From contig JAHDLA010000001.1 of the NCBI GenBank assembly GCA_018436705.1, positions 180,926 through 244,925 of the forward strand: a DNA stretch of 64,000 nucleotides. The letters are read 5' to 3'. This stretch comes from Sedimentibacter sp. GTDB lineage: Bacteria > Bacillota > Clostridia > Tissierellales > Sedimentibacteraceae. Position 1 is the first letter of the stretch. Every line of letters starts with the position of its first letter. This document shows, one piece after another, positions 44,540 through 52,620 of the stretch. The notes beneath the pieces were generated by a model. The model was not told where the DNA came from. It worked only from the letters and a program-made list of their open reading frames with translations, and searched no databases. The position numbers were made by a program, and so were the translations under genes.

Positions 44540-44908
44540 TTATTTCTTTCTTACTATTTCTACCCAGTACCCATCAGGATCTATAATAAAGTAAATTCCC
44601 ATTGATTCATTGACAAATTCAATGCATCCCATTTCCTTGTGCATTTTATAAGCTTCATCATAGTTATCAACTGCCATTGCAAGATGAAATTCCTGTTCTC
44701 CAAGATCGTATGGCTCTGTTCTATCCTTCAGCCATGTAAGCTCTAGTGAAAAATCCGTTTCTCCGTCTCCTAAAAAAACTAGAATATAACTTCCGTCAGC
44801 CGATTCTTTTCTTCTTACCTCTTTTAGACCTAATGCTTCTTTATAAAAATTCTTACTTCTTTCTAAGTCAAAAACATTGAAATTAAAATGATTAAATTCA
44901 AACTTCAT
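44540..44908 (-). CDS. gloA: Lactoylglutathione-lyase-like VOC protein (glyoxalase I)
   Basis: 122 residues of the vicinal-oxygen-chelate fold, two beta-alpha-beta-beta-beta units. Metal ligands appear in place: His in FNHFNFNV (about 7), Glu in FSLELTWL (about 55), His in EFHLAMAV (about 75) and Glu in GYWVEIVRK (about 118). The family isomerises methylglyoxal-thiol adducts; in a clostridium the thiol may not be glutathione. First gene of a pair with the PPC gene. Confidence 0.88.
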   Translation of the reverse strand: MKFEFNHFNFNVFDLERSKNFYKEALGLKEVRRKESADGSYILVFLGDGETDFSLELTWLKDRTEPYDLGEQEFHLAMAVDNYDEAYKMHKEMGCIEFVNESMGIYFIIDPDGYWVEIVRKK

Positions 44909-45281
44909 ATAAACCTCCCTAATAAAAAAATTTTACTAATTTTGTATAGTTACTTACTCTCGTTTTGTTTTTTTATGATTAAATGCATTATATCATAAAA
45001 CAATAATATTATCCAAATTCTTATTAATAGTACAGCTGCAGTACTTGTTATAAAATAAGCTTAAAAGAACTGTATCTTATATAATAAGAATATATTTTAG
45101 AAATTTTTTATAATTTTAGTATTTTTAATGACATATAACGATTAAAATGATAAAATATATCCGCTAAGCATTAGATGACATTTTCACACTTTTTATCAAT
45201 TCATAATGTCCATTCACGAAATTATTAACTATATCAATATGTTTATCACTATAAAATTCAGAAATTGCAGGAGAAAATAAA
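44909..45281. other. 373-base intergenic region between divergent gloA and the diguanylate cyclase
   Basis: AT-rich, no convincing gene. It must hold both promoters. The only structure I noticed is an imperfect 17-base palindrome at 45029-45045, AGTACAGCTGCAGTACT, a possible operator. Confidence 0.5.
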
Positions 45282-46445
45282 ATGCAGCAAAGTAAAATCC
45301 AGCTAGAAAATGAAATACTGCAAGAGTATAACAAAATCGATAACAATTGGCTGTCACTGCATTACAAAATTTCAATTGCAACGGTTATTTTTGTACTGGC
45401 AGTAGAGTGCATATTGAGCCCTGTTTTTATTTATTCGGACATATTGACAACCACTGTTTCTAAATACATTATAAAGTTTATTGTTGTGCCCAGCGGTATT
45501 AATTTTTTATGTATTGCAGTTGCTACAGCAGTTATGCGGTCTGATATAGTTTCGCAGAAATTTAAAATATATGCAATATCAATTATTTATGCAATTATAT
45601 GCTTTGTTTCTTATACGGCACACAGTGCATTCACAGTAACTTATTTTATTTTTTCAGGAGCAATTATACTCACAACAATTTATGCCAGTTACTCAGTTAC
45701 TTTTTCTACAGCATGCATAAGCATTAGTTTATTTATTATTTCAGAAGTATTTGTTTCCTGGGATGTAGATAAGACCAGCATCTTTGAAAGTACACTTCGT
45801 TTAGGCAATTTTCTTGTTTCTCTTCTTATTATTTTTGCACTTTCTGCAGTATGCATGATAATTATTCAATATGAACAAAAAAAAAATACAGCCAGCATCA
45901 ATATTGAAAAAGAAAGGATTATGCTTCATCACCGTCTTAAACTCGATGAAGTAACAGGTATATATAACAGAAAAGCCCTTCATGATACAATGCGCGATTT
46001 AGAAGAAGATTCAAAAGGAAAATACATATTTGCAATTATTGATATAGACAATTTCAAAACAATTAATGATAGTTTCGGACATCAAATAGGTGATAAATGT
46101 TTGGTTGAATTTGCAGGTTTATTAAAAGAACATTCCGAAAAGGCTGTTCCATTCAGATATGGCGGCGATGAGTTTTGTCTATTGTTTCATAATTCAAATA
46201 TTGAAGAAGCAGTTAAAATTTGTGAACAAATTAAGTCTAAATTAAATAGCATTAACCTTTCAATAAATTCAGATTTAAAGGTGACTGCCAGTTTTGGTCT
46301 AACTGAATATGAAGACGAAATGAATGCAGCAAAATTATTTGTTTGTGCAGATCAGGCCTTATACAAGGCAAAAGTCGAACGTAACAGCATACAGGTTTTT
46401 AAAAAGGAATTAATGCTTATGAAAGGCGAAATAATAAATATTTGA
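45282..46445 (+). CDS. Membrane-bound diguanylate cyclase
   Basis: 387 residues. Five to six membrane segments (about 25-200), a short coiled linker, then a GGDEF domain (about 220-380). The active-site motif is intact (FRYGGDEFCLLF), with substrate-site DIDNFKTINDSFGH, so it should make cyclic di-GMP. No I-site RxxD is evident five residues before GGDEF, so product inhibition may be absent. No EAL domain. Followed by a terminator. Confidence 0.93.
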   Translation: MQQSKIQLENEILQEYNKIDNNWLSLHYKISIATVIFVLAVECILSPVFIYSDILTTTVSKYIIKFIVVPSGINFLCIAVATAVMRSDIVSQKFKIYAISIIYAIICFVSYTAHSAFTVTYFIFSGAIILTTIYASYSVTFSTACISISLFIISEVFVSWDVDKTSIFESTLRLGNFLVSLLIIFALSAVCMIIIQYEQKKNTASINIEKERIMLHHRLKLDEVTGIYNRKALHDTMRDLEEDSKGKYIFAIIDIDNFKTINDSFGHQIGDKCLVEFAGLLKEHSEKAVPFRYGGDEFCLLFHNSNIEEAVKICEQIKSKLNSINLSINSDLKVTASFGLTEYEDEMNAAKLFVCADQALYKAKVERNSIQVFKKELMLMKGEIINI

Positions 46446-46524
46446 CAATAAACTATATTTTTTATGAAATTATTACTATTTTATAAATAGTTTTACAATA
46501 AGTAAGAATTAAGCTTATTTAAAG

Positions 46525-46562
46525 GCTTCCTGTGATAAAATTAAAATCTCAGGAAGCTTTTT
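46525..46562 (+). terminator. Terminator of the diguanylate cyclase gene
   Basis: The arms GCTTCCTG (46525-46532) and CAGGAAGC (46550-46557) with a 17-base loop, then five Ts. Confidence 0.82.
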
Positions 46563-46627
46563 AATTAATTTAATCAATTTATAGTATTAAACCAGAGTTA
46601 CTATTATATATATAATTTTATTTTTTA

Positions 46628-46654
46628 TGAGACTTTTTATTATATTACCCCGTC
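46628..46654 (+). promoter_or_regulatory. Candidate autoregulated ECF-sigma promoter
   Basis: TGAGAC followed by TTTTT (46628-46638) and CGTC (46651-46654), with 17 bases between the two elements. This matches the B. subtilis ECF pattern TGAAAC-N16/17-CGTC. It lies just before the sigma factor gene, as expected for self-activation. Confidence 0.65.
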
Positions 46655-46683
46655 TAATAAACGTAAGGAGAGTGAGAGAGGAA

Positions 46684-47220
46684 ATGCCTGCAGGAGAAAA
46701 AGATACTTACCAAAACTTAGTTAACTTAATAGTTGAAAATCAAAATAGATTCTATTTGTTTGCTTACAGTTATGTAAAAAACAAAGAAACCTCTCTAGAT
46801 ATGGTTCAAGAGGCAGTATATAAAGCATTAAAATCTTCAGATCAATTAAAAAATACAAATCAAATGAAAGCTTGGTTTTACCGTATTCTAGCCAATGTTT
46901 GTCTGGATGAAATTCGAAAAAGCAAGCATTCAATTGCAACTGATCCCGAAGTATTTATTGAACAAGACTTAAGGATCAATGACAAACAGGAAGATGTATC
47001 TCAAGCAGAGTTATTGGATCTGTACAAAGCACTTAATGAGTTGGAGCCAAAAACCAAAGCAATAATAATACTGAGATACTTTGAAGACATGAAACTTGCC
47101 GATATAGCCAAAATACTTGGAATTAATCTCAGTACGGTTAAATCAACTCTTTATCGTGCTTTGGATTCACTGAAAATACAGTTGAAGGGAGATGTGTTTC
47201 AAAATGAATCAATGGGATAA
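46684..47220 (+). CDS. sigV: ECF RNA polymerase sigma factor (SigV-like)
   Basis: About 178 residues: region 2 (FYLFAYSYVKNKETSLDMVQEAVYKALKS, MKAWFYRILANVCLDEIRK) and region 4 (LEPKTKAIIILRYFEDMKLADIAKILGINLSTVKSTLYRALDSLK). The frame opens at 46627, but that ATG lies inside the predicted promoter; ATG 46684 (MPAGEKDTYQ), or less likely GTG 46672, is the start. The anti-sigma gene overlaps its end. The RsiV-like partner makes SigV, the lysozyme-response sigma, the best guess. Confidence 0.85.
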   Translation: MPAGEKDTYQNLVNLIVENQNRFYLFAYSYVKNKETSLDMVQEAVYKALKSSDQLKNTNQMKAWFYRILANVCLDEIRKSKHSIATDPEVFIEQDLRINDKQEDVSQAELLDLYKALNELEPKTKAIIILRYFEDMKLADIAKILGINLSTVKSTLYRALDSLKIQLKGDVFQNESMG

Positions 47221-48124
47221 TGAGAATATGAGCAAAATCAACAAACTTAAAAAAATATATGAAAATCCGGAAATTCCTCAGGAACTTCCTCAGGTTATTC
47301 AAAACGTAATTAAAAAAGTAGAAAACGAAAGAAATGGGGTAATTAACATGACAATCAAAAATGAAAAATCAAAAAAACCTTACTGGAAAAAAATAGTTGC
47401 TATTGCAGCAGCAATTACAATCTTTGTTGGAGCTTTCGGAGTAGGAGTATCTACAAATGAGGCTTTTGCAGCTTCCATGGAAAATGTACCTATATTAGGT
47501 GCTCTTGTGAGGATTTTTACTGCTGAGGAAATTCACGAAACTAACGATGTATCCACTGTAGATATTAAGATTCCTGAAATTGATGGGCTTAAAGATAAAG
47601 ATCTACAGGAACAAATAAATAAAGATGTTCAGAACGATATGAATAAAGCAGTTGAAGAAACAAAAGTAGTACTTGAAGAATATAAACAGGCAAGAATAGA
47701 AACAGGAACTAAAGAGGAAGATATTGTGCTTCCTGAACTTGTTGCCGACTATGATGTAAAATGCAACAGCAAAGATTATATTTCTTTTAAAATATGGGTT
47801 ACACAAGATTTTGCCAGCGCATATTATCAAGAATTCTATTACAATTATGATCTTAATAAAAACAGTAAAGTTACATTGGAAGATTTGCTTGGCAAAGATT
47901 ATGTTTTAGTTGCAAATGAGCAAATATCAGAAGAAATTGCAGAAAGATCAAAAGATGAAAACAATGTTTACTTTGGTGAAAATGATGGAGGATTTGAATC
48001 AATTACAGAAGATCAGACTTTCTATGTTAATGAAAATGGAAACCCTGTTATAATATTTAACAAGTATGAAATTGCACCAGGTTATATGGGAATGCCTGAA
48101 TTTGAAATAAAAAAAGATAAGTAG
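47204..48124 (+). CDS. rsiV: Anti-sigma factor with DUF3298 domain (RsiV-like)
   Basis: About 306 residues. A cytoplasmic sigma-binding part (1-60), one membrane segment (about 66-84) and an extracellular part with DUF3298-type sequence near the end (YYQEFYYNYDLNKNSKVTLEDLL, FYVNENGNPVIIFNKYEIAPGYMG). In B. subtilis RsiV binds lysozyme, which exposes it to signal peptidase; here NEAFAAS just after the membrane segment is a good signal-peptidase site. The ATG at 47204 is better spaced from GGGAG than that at 47192. Confidence 0.82.
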   Translation: MNQWDNENMSKINKLKKIYENPEIPQELPQVIQNVIKKVENERNGVINMTIKNEKSKKPYWKKIVAIAAAITIFVGAFGVGVSTNEAFAASMENVPILGALVRIFTAEEIHETNDVSTVDIKIPEIDGLKDKDLQEQINKDVQNDMNKAVEETKVVLEEYKQARIETGTKEEDIVLPELVADYDVKCNSKDYISFKIWVTQDFASAYYQEFYYNYDLNKNSKVTLEDLLGKDYVLVANEQISEEIAERSKDENNVYFGENDGGFESITEDQTFYVNENGNPVIIFNKYEIAPGYMGMPEFEIKKDK

Positions 48125-48160
48125 TAATTACTTACAATAAAAATACCATACATTGATGAA

Positions 48161-48203
48161 ATACCCCCTAAGATTAGTTTTAAAGTCTAAAATTAGGGGG
48201 TAT
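48161..48203. terminator. Hairpin between convergent rsiV and UPF0182 genes
   Basis: ATACCCCCTAA (48161-48171) pairs with TTAGGGGGTAT (48193-48203). The T run after the stem is weak on both strands, so its strength as a terminator is uncertain. Confidence 0.65.
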
Positions 48204-48224
48204 TGCTATACACATTATATTTTA

Positions 48225-51065
48225 CTATTGTTGTTGCTCTGTTCCTTCGTTCTCTGTAACATTTCCGTCAAGAGTATTGTTTTCATTCGTACTTTGAGTA
48301 GCATTAGTCAGCAAGTTCAATCTTTCTAATACTTCTTCAAGATTTTCTAGGCTTTCTCCATAAGAAGACCAGTCTCCTTTTTGAGAAGCTTCTGTAGCCT
48401 CGTTAAAAAACTGTGTTGCTTGTTTTATCAAATCATTAATATTTGTATCATCATATTCATATTCTTCTTCGACAGGCTGCTCTTCTTCTGTGTAAATTCC
48501 AAATATCTTCTCTATTGCCTTTTCAAGTGTAGATTCCATTATGATTTTTTCACCATAATACACAACTACCATTTTCATTTCAGGGAAATTGCTCTCTGTG
48601 TCAGACTTAAGATAAATAGGTTCCACGTAAAGCAGAGATTCTTCTATAGGTACTACCACTGTGTTTCCTCTGAGCACCGTTGAACCTACCTGACTCCATA
48701 ACGTTAATTGAGAAGATATTACGGTATCTTGGTCAATTTTTGTTTCCATCATACTAGGTCCAGGTATTGTCTTTGTTTTCGGAAATTCGTATAATACAAG
48801 ATCACCATAATTTTCGCCGTCATTTCTGGCTGCCAAAAGCGCTATCATATTATCCTTGTTCTGAGGAGTATATTGAGTAGTTAAAAGAAACTCAACATCT
48901 TTTTCCTCCGGAAGTTTAAACATTACATAGTTTGAGCCTATAGGTTGTTCTCCGTTACTCATATATTTCTCATTTGCTATATCCCAATAGTCTTCTCTTC
49001 CAAAAAATACTGTAGGGTTTTCTATATGATATAGTCTGTACATGTCTGACTGTACATCAAAATATGCTTGTGAATATCTGATGTGATTTTTTAATCCTTC
49101 CGGCATTTCACTCATAGGTTTAAATAAATCAGTAAATATTTTACTATATGTTTTTATGATTGGATCTTTTTCATCTGAAATATAGAAATCAACAGAACCA
49201 TCATATGCGTCTATTACTGCTTTAACTGAATTCCTTATATAGTTTACGCCCCAACCTTCAATAAACTTATCTGTAGGCTGAGAATATGCAAATTTATCAC
49301 TTACTGTAAATCCTTCAATTATCCAATAAAGTTTCCCATCATCTTGGTTAACTACGATGTAAGCATTATTGTCAAAATACATAAATGATGCAATTTCATA
49401 AACTCTCTGCATTATATTTCTGTTTAAAAGTATTCTACTGTCAGAGTTTATATTATTAGAAATAAAAAGTCTGTAACTTGCTTCTCTTAAACTGAAAAGT
49501 AGTTTGTTCACAAACGAAAGCTTTATGCCTGCTTCTCCTTCATACAATGTTTCAACATTATCTGAACCTGAAGGGTAATCAAACTCTTTTTCGTCAGTAT
49601 TGACTATTATGTAATCATTTGTGCTCTCGCCAAAATAAATTTCAGGTCTTGTGATTTTTAAATCTGTATTCGTAACAGGAGGTATGTTTTTCATAAGCAT
49701 TTCAGGCTGCCCTTGAGAAGTAACCTCATTCACCTGCGATAATGTTATTCCATAACCGTGTGTATATTTCAAATATTGATTAACCCATGTTCTTGCCTGA
49801 TCATTTAACCGACTCTGATCAAGTTCCCTCGCTGATAGAAACACCTGTTTGTAATCTCCGTTAATATTGTATCTGTCAACATCCACATCGTTGAAAACAT
49901 AGTAGGGTCTTATTCCTTGAAGCTGATTATAAACCTGAATTAAAGGTTCCTGATCGTTAATTCTTATATTATCAATAACTTCTTTATTGTTGTTTATATC
50001 TTCTATGGTTAATTCATTGGTTGCCGGAAATTGTACCACCTTTACATCAGCTAAAGCATAGGCATTTTGAGTGCTTTTTATGCTGTACTCCATATACTTT
50101 GTCTCTTTAGATAGCTGATCTGGCTCAACAACGAAGTTTTCGACCAATCCGGCTAATCCTGTTCCTGCAATTGAAATAACAATCAATGCAACGGGCATTG
50201 TCAATGCAAACTTAAGGTTTCTTTTTTTTGCTCCCATGAAAAATGTAACAGCAGAAATCACACAACCTATTGCCAGTATTCTATATAAATTCAGCGTTAC
50301 ATTTATATCGGTATAACCGGCGCCAAAAACTCTGCCCAATTGAGAATACAAAAGTTCATAACTTCTAAGTACAAATTTTATGCTCAATACAATAAACACA
50401 AAAATTCCTATTACAGAAAGCTGGTTTATTATTTTTGATGCAAATTTTACATTTAAAACAGCACTGAAATCAAATTGGTAATTATTGAATTTCATCTCTG
50501 TAAATTGTTCAGTTACATTTTTTAGACTATCCTTAATTGTAAGATACCCATAAAACAAAACTGTCACAACTATTAGCAAGAATAAAATGTTCATCACAAA
50601 ATCAATTAGTGTATTTATAAGTGGAAGTTTAAATATGTAAAAACTCATATCATTGTTGAAAATGGGATCTACTACGCCAAAGCTTTCACTGTTAAAAAAC
50701 TGTAGAATCTGAAACCACGTTCCTGATACTATACTTACCGTAAATAAAAAGCTTATAGCCACAGAAACTATCTTCATCCACATTAATGACTTTTTTTTGG
50801 ATTGCGTATCAATAACTCCCGATTCCAAGTCGTACTTTTTTTTCAGTTTCCTTATAAAAACATACAATAAAATACTTAATAAAAAAAATACAGGAATACC
50901 TATTGCAAACTGAGCTTTTATTTTAGTTAAAAAGGTTTCTGTATATCCTACTTCTTTAAACCATGAATAATCTGTTAAAAATTTAACGACACCACCAAAT
51001 GAATTTACGGCCAAAAATACTATTATAATTAAACCAATAACAAAAAATCTTCCCCTATTTCTCAT
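48225..51065 (-). CDS. UPF0182 family large membrane protein
   Basis: 946 residues. Seven or so membrane segments in the first 310 residues, then a long extracytoplasmic domain with conserved family blocks (LDQSRLNDQARTWVNQYLKYTHGYG, WIIEGFTVSDKFAYSQP, GWGVNYIRNSVKAVIDAYDG) and an acidic, Gln/Asn-rich tail. Found across actinobacteria and clostridia; function unknown. It has a strong AAGGAGG site and stands alone. Confidence 0.92.
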   Translation of the reverse strand: MRNRGRFFVIGLIIIVFLAVNSFGGVVKFLTDYSWFKEVGYTETFLTKIKAQFAIGIPVFFLLSILLYVFIRKLKKKYDLESGVIDTQSKKKSLMWMKIVSVAISFLFTVSIVSGTWFQILQFFNSESFGVVDPIFNNDMSFYIFKLPLINTLIDFVMNILFLLIVVTVLFYGYLTIKDSLKNVTEQFTEMKFNNYQFDFSAVLNVKFASKIINQLSVIGIFVFIVLSIKFVLRSYELLYSQLGRVFGAGYTDINVTLNLYRILAIGCVISAVTFFMGAKKRNLKFALTMPVALIVISIAGTGLAGLVENFVVEPDQLSKETKYMEYSIKSTQNAYALADVKVVQFPATNELTIEDINNNKEVIDNIRINDQEPLIQVYNQLQGIRPYYVFNDVDVDRYNINGDYKQVFLSARELDQSRLNDQARTWVNQYLKYTHGYGITLSQVNEVTSQGQPEMLMKNIPPVTNTDLKITRPEIYFGESTNDYIIVNTDEKEFDYPSGSDNVETLYEGEAGIKLSFVNKLLFSLREASYRLFISNNINSDSRILLNRNIMQRVYEIASFMYFDNNAYIVVNQDDGKLYWIIEGFTVSDKFAYSQPTDKFIEGWGVNYIRNSVKAVIDAYDGSVDFYISDEKDPIIKTYSKIFTDLFKPMSEMPEGLKNHIRYSQAYFDVQSDMYRLYHIENPTVFFGREDYWDIANEKYMSNGEQPIGSNYVMFKLPEEKDVEFLLTTQYTPQNKDNMIALLAARNDGENYGDLVLYEFPKTKTIPGPSMMETKIDQDTVISSQLTLWSQVGSTVLRGNTVVVPIEESLLYVEPIYLKSDTESNFPEMKMVVVYYGEKIIMESTLEKAIEKIFGIYTEEEQPVEEEYEYDDTNINDLIKQATQFFNEATEASQKGDWSSYGESLENLEEVLERLNLLTNATQSTNENNTLDGNVTENEGTEQQQ

Positions 51066-51134
51066 AGTTCCTCCTTAAGAATAATTTATGGTATATAAAT
51101 AAACGACACGGTGTTTTTATTTTTGATTAAAATT

Positions 51135-51896
51135 CTATTTATTAAATTCAATTCTTAATTTTTCCAAAGATTTTTTTTCTATTCTTGATACGGTCATTTG
51201 AGAAATATTAAGTTCTTTTGCAATTTCACTTTGTGTCTTGCTTAAATAAAATCTCTTTATTATTATTTGTCTTTCCAAATCATTTAATTTATTCATAGAC
51301 TTTTGAATAAAATCCTGATTTTCAATCTTTATAAAATGAGCATCCTCCTGCCCAACAACATCCATAAGAGACAAATCACTGTCATCGCCGCTGGAATCAA
51401 ATTTTTCATCCAGTGACTGGGAATTAAACATTTTTCCAGCTTCAAATGCCTCTAATACATCTTCTTCCGTCACATTAAGATACTCTGATATTTCTCCAAC
51501 GGTGGGAGCTCTATTAAGCTGATTGCTTAATGTATTATTTGCTTCATTAACTTTCTTTGATATTTCCTGAATTTTTCTAGGCACTTTAATAGCCCAGCCT
51601 TTATCTCTGAAGTACTTTTTGATTTCCCCCAGTATGGTCGGTGTAGCAAAGCTGGTAAACTCAAATCCCTTGGTAACGTCAAATCTCTCAATGGCATAAA
51701 TTAACCCCATGCAGGCTATTTGAAAAATATCCTCATGTTCTATTCCCTTGTTAGTATATTTTCTAGAAATTATTTCTGCCATGTATCTGTATTTTTCGAA
51801 TATTTCATTCCTAATTTCTAAGTCTTTATTATGCTTGTACTGCAAAAATAAATCCTGATTTTTAATGTTTTTTTTATTTTGTATCGCTTCACCCAT
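51135..51896 (-). CDS. sigB: SigB/SigF-family RNA polymerase sigma factor
   Basis: 253 residues with regions 2 (HEDIFQIACMGLIYAIERFDVTKGFEFTSFATPTILGEIKKYFRDKGW), 3 (VPRKIQEISKKVNEANNTL) and 4 (SKTQSEIAKELNISQMTVSRIEKKSLEKL). KGWAIKVPR is the general-stress SigB form rather than SigF or SigG. Its regulators lie directly upstream (rsbV, rsbW). The promoter is probably shared with gyrA or lies inside it. Confidence 0.88.
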   Translation of the reverse strand: MGEAIQNKKNIKNQDLFLQYKHNKDLEIRNEIFEKYRYMAEIISRKYTNKGIEHEDIFQIACMGLIYAIERFDVTKGFEFTSFATPTILGEIKKYFRDKGWAIKVPRKIQEISKKVNEANNTLSNQLNRAPTVGEISEYLNVTEEDVLEAFEAGKMFNSQSLDEKFDSSGDDSDLSLMDVVGQEDAHFIKIENQDFIQKSMNKLNDLERQIIIKRFYLSKTQSEIAKELNISQMTVSRIEKKSLEKLRIEFNK

Positions 51897-51906
51897 ATAT
51901 TAACGC

Positions 51907-52284
51907 CTACTCATAAATATTTATACTCTTCTCAAATACTATCTTTTTACTTTTCGCATCAAAGTTATAATTGTCAGCCAGGCTTTCAATAATCATTATG
52001 TTCATATTATTGTTTGTACTTTTTTCTTCAGAAATTTCACCTTTATTCAAATCCGTTACTTCAACATTTAATTTACCATTTTCCATCTCATACTTTATGT
52101 TTATAGGCTCACTATTATTTTCAACACCATTTATAAAAAGAGTGCAAACCTCTGATATGATAACTTTTATATCTTCTATTTCATCTACGTTAAACCCATT
52201 CATATTTGACAAAGCAGATGTTGTAAGTCTGATTGTACTCATATATTCAGATTTTTTAGGAATAGTTAAATTTATTTTTTCCAT
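51907..52284 (-). CDS. rsbW: RsbW-like anti-sigma factor with degenerate ATP site
   Basis: 125 residues, shorter than B. subtilis RsbW (about 160). The N-terminal half aligns well (EYMSTIRLTTSALSNMNGFNVDEIEDIKVIISEVCT). The N-box SEACTNA has become SEVCTLF, losing the Mg-coordinating Asn, and the glycine box GGLGLY has become NNMNIM. It therefore may bind sigma and RsbV without working as a kinase. The order rsbV-rsbW-sigB is kept, with good AGAGG ribosome site. Confidence 0.82.
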   Translation of the reverse strand: MEKINLTIPKKSEYMSTIRLTTSALSNMNGFNVDEIEDIKVIISEVCTLFINGVENNSEPINIKYEMENGKLNVEVTDLNKGEISEEKSTNNNMNIMIIESLADNYNFDAKSKKIVFEKSINIYE

Positions 52285-52288
52285 TATA

Positions 52289-52603
52289 TCACCTCTGAAT
52301 ACTAAAAATCTTATTTAATCCTGTTATATCGAATAATTTATATATGTTAGGCTTTAGATTTATCACCTTTATGCTAAGATTCTTTTCCTGGAGCTTTTTG
52401 TAAATGCCCATTAAAATTCCAAGACCGGTTGAATCAATGTAATCAAGCTTTTCGCCATTAATTACTATATTGCTGTTTTTTTCTTCGATTAACTCAAAAA
52501 TTTTATTTTTGAGTTCAGGAGAAGTATATATATCTACTTCTCCCACAGGAATTATTTCTAAATTATTTTCCGAAGTCAATTCATATTTAATTTCTAATGA
52601 CAT
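52289..52603 (-). CDS. rsbV: Anti-sigma factor antagonist, STAS domain
   Basis: 104 residues. STAS domain with the phosphorylatable Ser in LDYIDSTGLGILMGIY (about residue 52), so partner switching is possible. The frame opens with GTG at 52615, but ATG 52603 is correctly spaced from GGAGG. It starts 17 bases after the gyrA stop. Confidence 0.9.
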   Translation of the reverse strand: MSLEIKYELTSENNLEIIPVGEVDIYTSPELKNKIFELIEEKNSNIVINGEKLDYIDSTGLGILMGIYKKLQEKNLSIKVINLKPNIYKLFDITGLNKIFSIQR

Positions 52604-52620
52604 GATAACCTCCACTAATC

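Noticed and set aside
45164..45346. 60-codon minus-strand ORF before the diguanylate cyclase
   Set aside because: Overlaps a well-supported start on the other strand and has no recognisable features.
51135..52603. spoIIAA-spoIIAB-sigF operon
   Set aside because: Gene order is similar, but the sigma factor has the SigB-type KGWAIKVPR block and the anti-sigma has a degenerate ATP site, so the SigB family fits better.
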